DNA of 64,000 nt from Casuarina equisetifolia (taxonomy: Eukaryota > Streptophyta > Magnoliopsida > Fagales > Casuarinaceae): NCBI GenBank assembly GCA_028551475.1, contig CM052360.1, forward strand, positions 25,862,682-25,926,681, given 5' to 3'. This document shows, piece by piece, positions 10,658 to 23,340 of this stretch. Both the position numbers and the translations under genes were made by a program. The notes beneath the pieces are model-generated. The model searched no databases. It was not told where the DNA came from and worked only from the letters and a program-made list of their open reading frames with translations. Position 1 is the first letter of the stretch; each line of letters starts with the position of its first letter.

Positions 10658-12049
10658 ATGGCAGAATTAACTAACATTCATCACGAAGCAAATGTTTCAA
10701 CGAGTAGTAAAAGCCCGTTGATAATTGACATTAAAGAGATGTTAAGAACCCCGGAGCCTCCCAGATCATCTGAACCTTGCATTTATAGGGTTCCAGATCA
10801 ACTTCGCAACTTGAACCAAGAGGCCTACACTCCTCAAGTTATTTCAGTAGGGCCTTATCATCATGGCAAAGAAAGACATAAAAGTATGGAAAAATTTAAA
10901 GTGAAATGCCTCAAGAATTTTTGGATACAAACTCAGTTAAATGTTGAGGATCTAGTAAATATTATAATGGAGCTAGAAGAAAGTATTCGTGATTGCTATG
11001 CAGAAGATATCAAATATGGAAGCGATGATTTTGTGAAAATAATACTGGTAGATGCGAGCTTCATCATTGAGTTCGTCACAGAGTCAAGAAGCATTAGACC
11101 ACTAGACCCATGGTTGAGGTATACGATAATCAATGACTTGATATTATTGGAAAATCAACTTCCTCTTTTCGTTATTGATAAACTATACAACCTTCTACGT
11201 GCATCTTCCTCCATTAACTTTCCCTTAAATTGGTTTGGGCCTTACAACATTAACATTTTGCCTGTTACTTCTGGTTTGGTAACAAAGCACTTCCTTGATT
11301 TGTTAAATACTTCTCTTCGACCTGAATCACAAAGGCCACGAGGAGAAAACAATGAGAAATCATGCGCAGGGATTCTTAAGCGTATTAGGGAAGTGAAGCT
11401 CTGCATTCATTGGCTACAAAAAAGAAGCAATGAGGAAGATAAGCATTTGGAAAGAGGTACCCAGTCGCACAAGGCAGATAATCAATTCCACGATGAATCT
11501 CAGAATTTGCCTAGCGTGACCCAATTGCAAAATGCTGGAGTGAAGCTTGAGGCAAGCTCAAATGAATGCATGCTCAAGTTCGAATTTATAAACGGCGTAT
11601 TAAAAATCCCAAAGTTAAGGATAACTGATGTTACAGAGCCTTACTTTCGAAATATCATGGCATTTGAGCAACGTTACTATATAGATAATGCTTATGTTAC
11701 CAATTATGCTCTTTTATTGGATTCACTTATCAACAATACAGAAGACGTGGACTTGCTTGTGGAAAAAGGGATCATAGTTAATTGGATTGGCGACAACAAC
11801 AGAGTGACCACTTTGGTCAACAATCTAGGCATAAATATTATGTGTGCAAGGGAAACTGAAGAGTACTATAAACTTTCCCAACAGTTGAATAAATTCTATA
11901 ATAATCGTTGTCATCGTTGGAGGGCCATCTTGGTACGTGATTATTTCAGTACTCCTTGGAGCACTGCTTCTACTTCAGCTGCTATTATCTTGTTGGTGTT
12001 GACTTTCATACAAACTGTATGCTCACTTTTAGACTTGAAGCATAGATAA
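10658..12049 (+). CDS. DUF247 (UPF0481) protein, intact
   Basis: Single uninterrupted frame of 463 residues, the usual length for this plant family. The start is the ATG that all copies share after the leader. Residues 41-46 are CIYRVP and 56-70 carry the YTPQVISVGPYHHG signature. DCYAEDIKY and ILVDASFIIEF lie at about 112-139 and LLENQLP at about 163-169. A charged variable linker follows at about 225-285, then NLPSVTQL, VEKGIIVNWIGDNN and RCHRW. Residues about 441-457 form a hydrophobic helix, followed by a short basic tail, which fits C-terminal membrane anchoring. The biochemical role of the family is unknown. Members act as pollen self-incompatibility determinants in grasses, but nothing here shows that role. 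A convergent antisense TruA fragment lies downstream. Confidence 0.92.
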   Translation: MAELTNIHHEANVSTSSKSPLIIDIKEMLRTPEPPRSSEPCIYRVPDQLRNLNQEAYTPQVISVGPYHHGKERHKSMEKFKVKCLKNFWIQTQLNVEDLVNIIMELEESIRDCYAEDIKYGSDDFVKIILVDASFIIEFVTESRSIRPLDPWLRYTIINDLILLENQLPLFVIDKLYNLLRASSSINFPLNWFGPYNINILPVTSGLVTKHFLDLLNTSLRPESQRPRGENNEKSCAGILKRIREVKLCIHWLQKRSNEEDKHLERGTQSHKADNQFHDESQNLPSVTQLQNAGVKLEASSNECMLKFEFINGVLKIPKLRITDVTEPYFRNIMAFEQRYYIDNAYVTNYALLLDSLINNTEDVDLLVEKGIIVNWIGDNNRVTTLVNNLGINIMCARETEEYYKLSQQLNKFYNNRCHRWRAILVRDYFSTPWSTASTSAAIILLVLTFIQTVCSLLDLKHR

Positions 12050-12203
12050 TTATGATTGTATTGGATTGTGTGGTGATGACATTTTAGTATTCAACTATTT
12101 TTATTGTTGTTGGAATTGACTTGAAGCTTGTATAATTATGATTGTATTGGATTGTACGGTGATGGCATTTTAGTGTTCAACTATTTTTATTGTTGTTGGA
12201 ATT
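12032..12203 (+). repeat. 86-bp tandem duplication at the DUF247 3' end
   Basis: Two units of 86 bp, both starting GACTTGAAGC (12032 and 12118). The first spans the stop codon. The same duplication is at 37143 and 51161 but not after 2631, 24570 or 63217, so it defines a subgroup of loci. Confidence 0.85.
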
Positions 12204-12560
12204 AATAGATTGGGGAATTCTGGTTTGTAATTTGAAAATCTTAAATTTCACCTAAGTACCTTTTTTTAGTGTGCACTCAATTGTATCCGTATTTTTTTAG
12301 TATGATACGGACCTATTTTCTATCCTTTGTAGTCTTGGAATCATATTTATTTTCAATTATACACTTTGATATATCTATAATCCATTAGCAAGGCTTGCTA
12401 CCATTTGTTTTTCCTAATTTATCTCTCTCTCAATATTATAATGGAATACATTTGATGCTATACTGGCTACAAATGTATGTTTCCAAAAATGGAAAGAGGA
12501 AAATTTCTACAACTTCATCACAATTTGCATAAACAATCATAGATAAAAGATTTGGAATAC

Positions 12561-13690
12561 TTGTGTCCAAGGTAAAGACCACACGCAAGGGCCATTAGGA
12601 TTATAACATGTGAAAATTCTTTGTATGTGTAAGTATGAAGTCAATCTAAATGAGGACTTAGGATAAAAGAATCTTCATACGTAAGTAGGGATATAAAGGG
12701 AGCAATAGTGAAGCATAATCACCATATGAAATTGCTAAGTCTCTAATTCCAATAGCTTTTAGAACACCAACAAGCAGTCTAACTTAGGAAAATTACAATA
12801 TTTTCAATAACCCACTCATGAATAATATAGACTGCAACTAAAATTTTTGAGAGAGAGATGTAAAGGGATATAAGTTTTCAATCATTTTGTTGTACTAAAT
12901 TATAGCTGCCAACATTAATTTATGGAACAAAATGATCCAAAAAGCATTCTTTAGGACCATATAAGAGAAACACTATATTGATATAGAGATGCAAATTCAA
13001 AAGGCTTTGGAATGAACAATTGTAAGATAATTTAAATCCAAATGTTTAAGATAATTTAAATCCAAATAAATGCTGACAAAAGACAATAAAGGTAGTAATG
13101 ACTTCACATATCCAAAAAGTATAAGTAGTTAGGAAGATGTAACAATATGTGAAAAAGCAGTCAACTTGGTGGTAAAGAAAAGAGTGTTCGCGTGTTGTAA
13201 CAACAAAGCAAGGTGCCTTCTTCTTATTCAAGCCCAAGATCAACTCTGCCATTGAAGTCTTTTGCCCCTATCATCAACAAAAATAGAACCAACAAGCATA
13301 TTAGTTGTAGATTTGCTGGAGTTTGTATGAAGATTTTATGTGGTTAAATTGTTTTGTTTCCCTTTGGTTAGTAATTAAAAAGAACCAAACTAAAAGATAA
13401 TAATGCATCCACAATCTCATGCCATTTACGACATTAACTATATAAAGTTTGGTCTTAATAATTTAAGAGAATTGATCACAACAACCCTGGAATGTAACAA
13501 ATGAAAGTTAGATAGTTGAAAAAAAACCCAATTAGCAATTGCTCTTTTATAGCTATTGCCATAAGCCAAATGGCACTGGTAGCTTGAAATAACCCAAGTT
13601 TTCACTTAACGTAGCACAAAACAAGGCTAAAATTCAGTTAAAATGATGTAAAATTCTTTTCAAGTGTCTACCACTGTTAGATAATTGTAA
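12561..13690 (-). pseudogene. Inverted TruA 3'-half fragment B
   Basis: Minus-strand match to TruA exon 10 (from the LYLG codons near 12570), exon 9 (near 12720-12790) and exon 8 (about 13166-13370), then directly to intron 5. Exons 7 and 6 are deleted, a deletion shared with fragments C and D. It is convergent to the intact DUF247 gene at 10658 and would be transcribed as antisense TruA RNA if that gene reads through. Confidence 0.8.
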
Positions 13691-14030
13691 GTAATATGAA
13701 AAATATTTTTTTAAAAAAAAGTTAAAATATTTTTTATTTAAATTTTACTTTAAAGATATTATTGTATTATGTAAAATATGGGTCTAGCACACTTTCTTCT
13801 GCAAATTAAGAGTCATTAAAATTATAAAAAAAATTCCAACAATACATTCTCTTATTACAATAGTTCAATTTAGATTTGATTGTAATATTACTTTTGTAAT
13901 ATAATTTTTTATAATTTACATTCACAGTATATCAAGAGAGAATATGTCATATAAAAGGTTTATTTTTTCAATAAAAAATATTTCTTATCTATAAACTACT
14001 TGATAAGCATATATCTTAATAAGGTAAAAC
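13691..14030. repeat. AT-rich linker, copy 2
   Basis: Same family as 5040-5345. Noncoding, immediately before the forward TruA 5' region. Confidence 0.55.
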
Positions 14031-14071
14031 ATCTCCAATGGCACATGGTGAAACCTACTTTAGGAAATAAT

Positions 14072-14087
14072 AAAACCCTTAAACCCT
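14072..14087 (+). promoter_or_regulatory. Telo-box-like element before TruA copy 1
   Basis: Two AAACCCT cores in a row, close to the plant telo-box (AAACCCTA) that often precedes translation-related genes. It is repeated before every forward TruA exon 1 in the window. Confidence 0.35.
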
Positions 14088-15353
14088 GTCCTTCTAAACG
14101 TTCAAAAGCGGAGAACTCCTGCTTTCCTGTTCGGAAGCCGAGGGATCCATGACGGAAAATCCCAAGCACTTGCTGGATAGTGTCTCTGAGACTCCCCAAA
14201 AGCCTTCCAAAATAGCAAAAACCGCCGTCGAAGAGTTCAGCGACGACGAAGAGGAGCAACATCAACAACAAGAAGTGCCGCAAGAGCCCAAACCCCAGAA
14301 TCCAGCGGTACCTGGTGGCGATCGAGTACATTGGGACTCGATTCTCTGGTTTCCAGCAGCAGCCGAATTGCCGCACTGTCGTTGGCGCTCTTGAGGTTAC
14401 TCCCTAAGACTTGTGTTTCCTTTTCTCTCAGGAGTGCTATTTGTTTGTTTGCAAGCAAAATTTGCGTTCTTTTAGGTCTTGGAAATGAGAAAAGTAGTGC
14501 CGTGATGATAAAAGGAGCAGCTTTTGAGTTTGAGATTCCTGAACATGAGACAAATTCTGTGTTTGCTTGTTGAGAAAGTGGTTTGAAGAGAGAAAAATAC
14601 TTGAGCTGTTGGATTAATGGAAGTTTCATATGCAACAAACACGGTAAACAGTTATTAAGAATAAGAAAATACTTGACGATTGTGCCTTAGTTTACTTGTC
14701 CTAAATTATGAAATCCTAAACTCACGCACAACCGGGAATGACAGAAAAGTTTCTTTTGTTATGAGCTATAAAAAGTCACATTCTGTGTCTTAACCTGATT
14801 TTTGTGTTACTAAGGCAGCCAAGTAATGAAGAAAATGAACGGGGATAAGAATGGTCTCTTTTCTGTTTACGTGATTCGTTGATGAACAAAATGAGTGATT
14901 GTATGAGATCTGTAAGATTCTATTGAATGGATAGTTCAGTTCTTCTGTTTTTTGAATAATGAGAACTTCATGACAACATGTTCTTATTTCTTGGATCTTC
15001 ATTTAATGCTCATTGTATGTTGCTTTTATTTTTATGTTTGGTTGTAGTCGTTGTCTATAGCAAGAAAACCTGATTCATGATTTTCTCATTTAGCTGTTAG
15101 AATCCATTCATTTGCTTGTAGTTAATGGATTTGGATGATAGTGCTAATTATTATTTTATATTCATAAAGGGACCTGATCTTTGGTTTTCTGTGGTTCATG
15201 TAGGAAGCTTTTCATAAATTTATTGGTCAGCCAGTTTCAATTTTTTGTTCTAGTCGAACTGTAAGTATATAACCTTCTGCTACTTGATTCATATTGGTTT
15301 TCATATCATTATGAGGAAAAGTATATTTCTCACTTTTAGTATGACATTCTCCT

Positions 15354-15367
15354 GGGGGGGGGGGGGG
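15354..15367. repeat. G14 homopolymer in TruA intron 2
   Basis: Fourteen G. The equivalent position holds C8 in copy 2 (27800-27807), G30 in copy 3 and a T run in copy 4 (near 53583-53595). Confidence 0.95.
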
Positions 15368-17387
15368 TTGCACAAAGATGGAATCTCTAAAGATAGATTA
15401 GAATGGATAAGTGATGATCCTTCACAATATATTATGAATGTAGTTCTTGAGATAACTTGTTGGAAAGAACAATTTATTTGAACTTTAAATTTCCCTGTGG
15501 TTATCAAGAAACCTTTGAGATCCCTCATTTCTATACTTGATTAAATTTTGTTAGATTTCATCCATCACAGAGTGCTTGCATGTAGACTGAAATTTATCAA
15601 TTGTGGTTGGGTATCCTTCTCCAGAACAGGAAAATTAAGACAACAATCTAAATGGAAAAGAATGGATATATCTTGACAAAAAAAATGTCATAGGGTATAA
15701 TCAGATTGCTTAGGATCTGATCAAATTAGAGTAGATCTGTTTCTGATCCATCCCTTATAAATTTGACATCATTATGAATGCTATTGTTAAATCATACCGC
15801 AAACCTCATCAATATCTTCTTGCATGTATTCAAAAATTGTTGTATGTTAGGGAAACAATTGACACCAATACAACTGAGTAATATATGAGATGATGTGATT
15901 CAATTATGCATGTTATGTGTAGGGTCTGGCATGTTCTACTTCATTACTCAGAAAAACATAATTCTAGTGCATGGGGCAAAAATAAATGGAACATGTCTGT
16001 ACGAAGCTTATGTGAAGCTTATGTGAAGCAATGATTTTAGTACTACCTCCTTTATTTCATATGTAACAAAATCATGTTTTTGAGCTGAAAATCTGACAGT
16101 CTGGTTTAAATATGTAATAAGGTTATCACTGATAGTTTTTGCTTTTCTGGATTGAGAGGATTATTCTGGTAATATCTCTTCTTCTGTTTTGTAGCTAAGT
16201 GTGCCTTCTGCTCAAAAAATGTTTCTAACCTAATAGCTGCTGTTACTTTGGTATTGAATCATAAAACTAATTAGTTCTGTCTTATGTTGCTGATGCATGT
16301 TATAAGAAGAAATATATTTGTATTTATTTGTCAATACTTTATCTCTGCCTTTGCTTGGAGTTCAAATATGTTCTTGATCTATGTGTTACAATCTTTGTTA
16401 TCTTTTAGCATGTGCTCTTTTTGTACCAGACATGAATTACAGGAGTTTTTACTTTCTTGTCACTACAGGATGCAGGAGTTCATGCCTTATCAAATGTTTG
16501 TCATGTTGATGTTGAAAGAATAAGCAAAAGGAAGCCTGGTGAAGTGGTATGCCATTGATCAGTTGTTAGAAAGTCTATTTTTAAAGAAAGTGTTATCTAC
16601 TTGTAGTGCCAATTTTGCCTTTCTAGCGGATTTTGGCCTCTTTATTAGTTCCTATTTGTGATGCGCAATTTTGAGGAATATAGGTGGAATTTGGGTGCTC
16701 ATTTGTGTTCGTTGTAGCCCATGAAAAGAAAAAAATTACTTTTAAGTTGATGGTGGGGCCTAGTATTGATTTGTGAGGATGCTAAGGAACTTGTGTAGGA
16801 ACTTGCTATCACTGTAATATTGTTTTGAGCCTAACCCAAGGTGGAGATGTACAGTTACTAGCTTCTCTTTTGTCCCTTAAGGACTTGTGTGACGTGCTTC
16901 TGGAGCCAGTTTCTTATCCCATTTTTTTATTACCATCAATATATTTGAGATGGAAGTGAAAACGTTTGATTACTTTTGAACTTTAGGCAGGTGGAAGAGC
17001 CATTGAAATGCATTCTATTGAATTCTTTTATTTTTGGTGAAAGTGATTTTAGATTGTGTTACTTTGATGGTTCCCTTTCCGCCTTCGCAAATATGGAGTT
17101 AATTTAATTGGTGATTTCTCTACACGGTGAAAAGTCATCTTCCGTTATAACAATTATTACTTGTTATCATGCTTTCTTGGAAGCTACCCTCTAAAGTGAA
17201 TATTGGTCGAAGTTTGTTGGATATTCTCTTACCAATTTAGGTCCTCTTATGCTTTTCTACATTGGAGGGGAATCATCTTTACAATCAGCATGCCTTTGAC
17301 ATGAGGCAATATAGTGTAAAAAGTATATATAAGTTATACCAAATCAGGCATAGTATCTTTTATTAGCAAACCTATGCTTCTTTTAGG

Positions 17388-17449
17388 TCTCTCTCTCTCT
17401 GTCTCTCTCTCTCTCTCTCTCATTCTCACTCTCACTCTCACTCTCTCTT
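17388..17449. repeat. CT-rich microsatellite in TruA intron 3
   Basis: CT repeat with CACTCT interruptions. The equivalent tract near 42585 in the intact copy is much shorter. Confidence 0.95.
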
Positions 17450-20400
17450 GTCCGCATACAAAATTATGCTGCTGATCTTATAGGATTTTGATCCGCTTGT
17501 GAGTTTTTTTTTTCAGTTAAATTAGTAGTGAAAATATCCAAATGTAATGTTAATTGTTGAAGTTCTCTTTCAACTTCTTCAAATGCAGTTACCACCTCAT
17601 GAGCCTGTTGTGGTCAGAAGAGCTGTGAACCATTTCTTACAGGTATGGTTTCTTATCTTGATACTCTCTTTTTAAGGATTGTGGTCACGTGCCTCTCCTC
17701 TATTCTCTTTGCAGAACTCTACTTGATCTCACGTTTGCCGTCTTAAGCAAATAAAACCACAAGGATTGGTGTTTGCATCGTAATAATGAGATACATTGCC
17801 CGTAGATAAAATCATTTTGATTATCCCATCAGTTGGGTTAAATGGTTCAAGTCCAGAAAGGCTTTTGCAAGATAAATGCTGCAATTTGCAAGCAAACAGG
17901 CTTCAGGAATATAAGGAGCTGAACTGGCTCCAAATGATGCACAGTTTTTGTAATTTATAGTATGCCTGAATATTGGCTTCTGCTAAGTTTGCTCAAGAAA
18001 ATAGGCCTATTAGCTAATTATTTGAAAGATGTCAGGAAGATTGGTGTGTTCTACTAAGATCAAAACATGTTGCAAATCTTATTATTTCCTTGAAGTCAAC
18101 TCAAGAAAATCCAAAAGAAGACACCCCTTTTGGTGTAGGAATTGAATATCAAGATCTGATGGGTTCCAAGTATTCCACCTACCTCCCCTGCCAAATACCT
18201 GTCAGAAAATGTTAAATCCTACTTTCACAAACTTCTACCAGATACACTTGAAATGATGCTCATCACTTTTTCATAGTTATTGGTCAACTCAATATTTGAC
18301 TCGTCATTTGGTTGGTGGAGTTTTTGGGTGTTAAAAACAGATGTCTCATTTTTATACCAAAACTTACTCTGCAGGTTGTTAAAGTTTGCCAAAATTTTCA
18401 TTCATTTCTTAAATTCTTAGGAGTGTCAATAATTGCATTATATTGTTTTCTTCACCATAAACCTTTTAGCTGTGAGATGCTGATGTTTGTTGTGTCTGCT
18501 ACATTACTTTTTGTTCAAATTTTGTTGTATATTTTCATATTCTTATTATCTTTGGTGTTGTATGAATGAGTATGGTCCAAAACAATATCCAAACCAATCT
18601 GTTGTTTGGATGACTGTTTTCAAATTATGCTTTTCATTGAACTAACTCAATTTTAGATGAAGATTTCAAATTGCTTATTTAGGATATTCTTTCTCATTTT
18701 TTCAATTTGGTTTATGTTCAGAAGAATGAAGGTGATATAATGGTGATTGATGTTCGATGTGTTCCAACTGATTTTCATGCTAGGTTCAAAGCTCAAGAGC
18801 GCACGTAGATAGTCATTAATCTAAATTGTTCTTATAGTTATTCCAGCTAATAGAGGTAGACTCTTGGAATTTACTTCATTTCAACTAGCTTTTAGCTTGT
18901 TTGGTGCTCTATCAACGGTAAAATTGGTTTACTTCTAGCTGCCAATGCCATTTGGCTCATGGCAGTGGCAATAAGAGAGGAATTGCTAATTGGCATTATT
19001 TCAGCTACCTAACTTCCATTTGTTACATTCCAAGGTTAATTGTCATCACTTCTTTTTAATTACCAAGATCAAATTTAAATTAATGTCAGAAATGGTTTGG
19101 ATTGTGGATGCATTATTATTTTCTAGTGTTTGATTGTTTTCAGTGACATCAGCTTAAGAAACTAAATTCTGTTGAATTGTCATTAAATATCTCATTTAGG
19201 TACTTCTACCGCTTGCTTTCTGGGCCAGAGCCTTTGTCAACCTTCGAGAGGGACCGAGCATGGCATGTTCCTGAGGAGTTAAATATTCTTGCTATGCAGG
19301 TAGTTAACAAATGAGTGGATTTAGTTGCCTAATTGTTCCTAATTTTCAGTCTGTTTATTTGATTGGAGAATTCCATTGACATGCAGGAAGCTTGCAAAGT
19401 TCTTGTTGGACATCATGATTTTAGTTCCTTCAGAGCAGCTGGCTGCCAGGTTCCTAATTTACAAGATAGTTTGCATTTGCTGATTTTTTTCTTCCCCAAT
19501 CCAGCTAATGTTTTGGTATTCTTTTTCTACCTAGTGGAACTAAAAACGAGTTTGATTTGCAGGCAAAATCACCTATTAGAACTTTAGATGAACTCAATGT
19601 ATGTGAGGTAGTTTCAAGTCCATATTTCCCATCACTAACTGAAAGGAAACAAAACAATTTCACCATGGAAGATCGTCATTCAAGCTCTGGCAAGTCTGAC
19701 ACTGATCTGTCTGTTGGTTCTATTTCCGCTGATGATAGGGCAACAGAGTTCAATGGTAGAACTGGTTTGGGTTTGGAATAAGAAGAAGGCACCGTTGCTT
19801 TGTTGTTACAGCACGTGCACGCGCTTTTCTTTACCACCAGGTTGAATCTTTTCCCACATGTTCTTACATTTTGCTGGCTGCTTATGTGCTCTGATCTGTT
19901 TAACTCATTACTTACCTTTTTTGTCTTCTGTCAATATTCATCTCGATTTAAATTGTCTTAAACCTCCATCATTTCAGAGTGTTTGGATTTGTATCTGTAT
20001 AATTACAGTATTTTCCTCATATGATCCCAAAGAATGCATTTTGGATCATTTTGTTCCATAAATTAATGCTGGCGATTAATTTAGTACAAAAAAGCGATTG
20101 AAAATTATATCCCTCTACACCTCTCTCTCTGTGATTATAGTCCCCAAGAAATTCTAGCTGTAGTTGAGACTATTCGTGACTGGTTTACTAAAACTGTTTT
20201 AATTTTCCCAGGTTAGACTGCTTGTTGGTGTTCTAAAAGCAGTTGGAACTGGAGATTTAACAATTTCAGATGGTGATTACGCTTCTCTATTGCTCCCTTT
20301 ATATTAGTACTTATATACAGATTGAGAATCTTTTATCCCAAGTCTTCATCTGCACTAACTTTATTGTCTTTCACGTGCTAAATAATTTCAGTTGAAAGAA

Positions 20401-20489
20401 TCCTAAATGCAAAGACTGTGACTGCTGCAAGTCCCATGGCCCCTGCATGTGGTCTTTACCTTGGACACGTGAAATATGATCTGCCATGA

Positions 20490-21020
20490 GAGGACTACAA
20501 ACGAATATGGTTTCGTCCAAACGGCTCATAGACCTTTGTGAAATTCTTACAAGGATCCGTCACTAGAATACACTGTACTGCAAAATTTTCCATCTGCAAT
20601 GGATTGTCCACGAGATTACTGGCTCAGGCTCAAGGCTGCTTACTGATTCGCAATGACCGAGTTGCATTGAGGCTTTGACAGTTTTGGTGACTTAAGTATT
20701 TGAAGTTAGTGCAACCTACATTGTGCAATCCAATGGCCTGGAACTTGTAACTTCCTGGATGTGCCTCATTTTTTCATTTGAGGCCTGGATCTCCTAAAAT
20801 GATGACTTTGGTTTAATTAAGTGCTCATCTTCTCAAGTCTCTTGTTTGCTCTTTATGTTGGGAGATTAACCAGATTCTCACATTAGTTGGAAGATCATGC
20901 TGATTTAATGGTAAACAAACAGACACACACAACAAATACAAAGAATACGGAGCATTTATAAGTTCCCTAGGAGAAATATTAATTAACAAAGTTATTATTG
21001 AACCTTTACATGCATAATAT
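20490..21020 (+). other. 3' flank of TruA copy 1
   Basis: Matches 45818-46200 downstream of the intact TruA gene, with small indels. Noncoding. Confidence 0.5.
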
Positions 21021-21417
21021 ATTTACTTTTGATCGCCTAATAGGTCTGGTTGCTTAGTATAGATGATAGAAGAAAAGAACTCAATCCTTGTTCTACAGGT
21101 GAGATTTGTCATTTGCAGATCCACCTTGAAGAACCAAATTCTTGACTCTTGCTATATCGTATGTAATGCACAGTAAGAAACATTATAAACATCTCCCCAT
21201 CAAATTCGTGACTCTTGCTAGATCGTATACAATGCATGTCACTGATTATCACAAGCACGTCGACCAACCTCGGCCACCTCCTCCCGATGAGGACCCTCTT
21301 GGCCTTCTAACAAGGTGCACGCGACTCCACCACACAGCTCATGACTCTCGTCCTCCTCTTCCTCCTCACCTTCTCGTGCTTCCCGGCCTGCTTCATTGAC
21401 TGTGTCAAGGCCGCTGA
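21021..21417. other. 397-bp segment absent from the paralogous flank
   Basis: The matching flank at 46200 passes straight from TTTACATGC to GTGACATGTC, so this stretch is an insertion here or a deletion there. Its left part (about 21040-21210) is the reverse complement of 31595-31860. Its right part is GC-rich, unlike the surroundings. One frame there encodes a hydrophobic run (LVLLFLLTFSCFPACF) then a stop, with no upstream gene structure. Not called as a gene. Confidence 0.45.
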
Positions 21418-23340
21418 GTGACATGTCTACCACGGCTTCACCACCTTAAAAGTTTGTGGTTGTTCATTGCGTGAGATTCAGGTAACTGCACATGAACATG
21501 AATATGAATTGTGGACCCATTTCTGCAGCTAAAGTTCGAGTTTTCTCTAGTCCAAACCTCGCAGAAGAATGTCTTCTAAAGCTTAGGACATCAGAATGTT
21601 AGACCCAAACCTTGACGAGATTCTTCCTTTTTCATTTCTAGTCCACATTTGAAAGACATCCTAATCTGCTAACTAGGATTCAAACCTTGACCGGAATCTT
21701 CCCTGTCTGATAATTGCTGTAGTACAAATTATATGACTTCCAAAGCTCTCTGCCATGCTTTAATGGATAAACTCTTCCAGACCTGATTTTGTAAGGAATC
21801 TGCAGAATGTGAGTTTAAAACTTCCTGCACAATGTTTTATGCTCCAAGCCATTTAATCTAGATTTCCTTTGAAACCAAGTTCTTTGACAGATGAGCCAGC
21901 TTGGACACGATTGGCATTTAAGAGTCTTCAAATCCAGAACAGTTAAGGCTCCCAGAACTTCACCATAAACGAAACACCTATAATCAAAAGCCCAACTTGC
22001 ATTTGAATAAAGGTGTCCTATAATGTACTTTCCTTACACATTTATCTGAGGAAAAGAGAAGGATCTCTCTTTCCCATGATCCCCGAAGTACTGCCTAGAT
22101 CTTCCATTCCAGTTGTCGGCAGAATGTTTATTTATATGTTCTTGTTGTAATAAATGTGATGTGAAGGTGAGGCTGCCGGGAATGGCACCTCAACTAGCAG
22201 AGAAGTCGAGCAATTTCAAAAGCTCTGCCGGCAAAACATTATGAGCCTCGCTTCCAACGTACGAATGGGAGCCAGATTTAAGCAACTACAGAGTGAGGTC
22301 GATGGGTGGTATTCAGGTAGTTTTATCAGTTTTCATGTCCGGCTCTGTTGCTTTCAGGGATAAGAACGTTACTCACTGCCTCTACTGGGAGCTGGGAAAT
22401 CAGACTTAAAGGGGTATTGATGTTGTTCCCTGCGTAGTTGAGCTCATTTGCTGCCTCTTGTTTGTGGTTTTCCCAGCCACAAAGCACGCCAATGGATACC
22501 CTGTAACAACAGGAAAAGAATTTTCTATTATTATTTTTTTTAATCAACTCATATTTGATTCAATTGAAAGTAAATATTACTTATAACCAAAGGATCTTAA
22601 ATTCAATATTGAATGTATGTCGATAAGCCCCTAGTTCTATGGTAAGCAAGTATTATTTAAAATTTCTTAATTTTAAACTTGATATTTAATGGTGTGTGTT
22701 AAAAAAAAAAGCATTAGATATATGCATAACTGTATTAAGGAAAAAAAACTATTTTTAAAGTAAAAATTATTTAATCCTGCGGTAGGCTTAGAGGAATCCA
22801 GCCAAGCCTACCCTTGTTGTGAACTGTTTGAACTTGACTCAGCTTGTAAAAGGGGACCCCGGACCTTCGTTACATAAAATGGAAGTGTTAGGCACTGGTA
22901 CTTTTATTTGCTTAAAGTAGTTTCTTGGGGTATACGAGGCAAAATCGAATTGTCCAGTTTAGACCAAGCTTTCGGATTACACCATTCAATTACACTTTCA
23001 TGACAATAACGGAGACTGCAGAGGAGAAAAAGAATGCAGAAAAGAGAAACTAACTAATGATCTTCTTCTTCATTAACTTAAGATACTGAATGAAAGGACG
23101 TTACAAATCATCATCTGGATTCACGCATAAAAACTACATCACACTACATCTGTCAGAAAAAAGCAAACTCCATCGCAGGACTCAAAAAACCCACACAAGA
23201 AAATAAATAAAACGCACAAACAACCTCAGAAAACAGGACGAAGACAAGAAAGTAATCTAAAACGTGTAAAAATGCCGATTCACGAGGACTAAAGAGTTTA
23301 GTTTGGCTAAGAAATTGGGGGAATGATTCTTTACAGAATT
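21418..23340. other. Duplicated noncoding flank
   Basis: Parts match 46210-46700 (about 21418-21470, 22270-22450 and 22780-23000). Positions 23000-23320 match 46690-47060 and partly 59702-59930, the 3' flank of the unrecognised minus-strand gene, cut off before its coding exons. The stretch 21480-22140 has no recognised content. No convincing gene found. Confidence 0.4.

Larger units (their letters stand above)
14149..20489 (+). pseudogene. TruA-type tRNA pseudouridine synthase pseudogene, copy 1
   Basis: All ten exons are present: 14149-14395, 15204-15260, 16469-16546, 17589-17642, 18722-18804, 19200-19299, 19387-19449, 19563-19840, 20212-20272 and 20392-20489. Most are intact, including the SRT/DAGVHA catalytic junction and the LLVGVLKAVGTGDL end. 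Two breaks are clear against the copy at 39275. An 8-bp deletion near 14290 shifts exon 1 before the conserved IEYIGTRFSG motif. A 1-bp deletion in exon 8 near 19770 gives a stop after NGRTGLG. It therefore looks like a recently inactivated gene. The exon 8 single-base loss sits in a T/G run and could be an assembly error; the exon 1 deletion is less likely to be. Confidence 0.85.

Noticed and set aside
14237..14638. Minus-strand frames over TruA exon 1 and its counterparts at 26389-27067 and 52453-52842
   Set aside because: Shadows of the + strand exon. They change with each indel and show no protein family.
21142..21433. Proline-rich + frame and acidic - frame in the GC-rich segment
   Set aside because: No family resemblance or splice context, and the opposite frames look alike in quality. 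The segment is missing from the paralogous flank.
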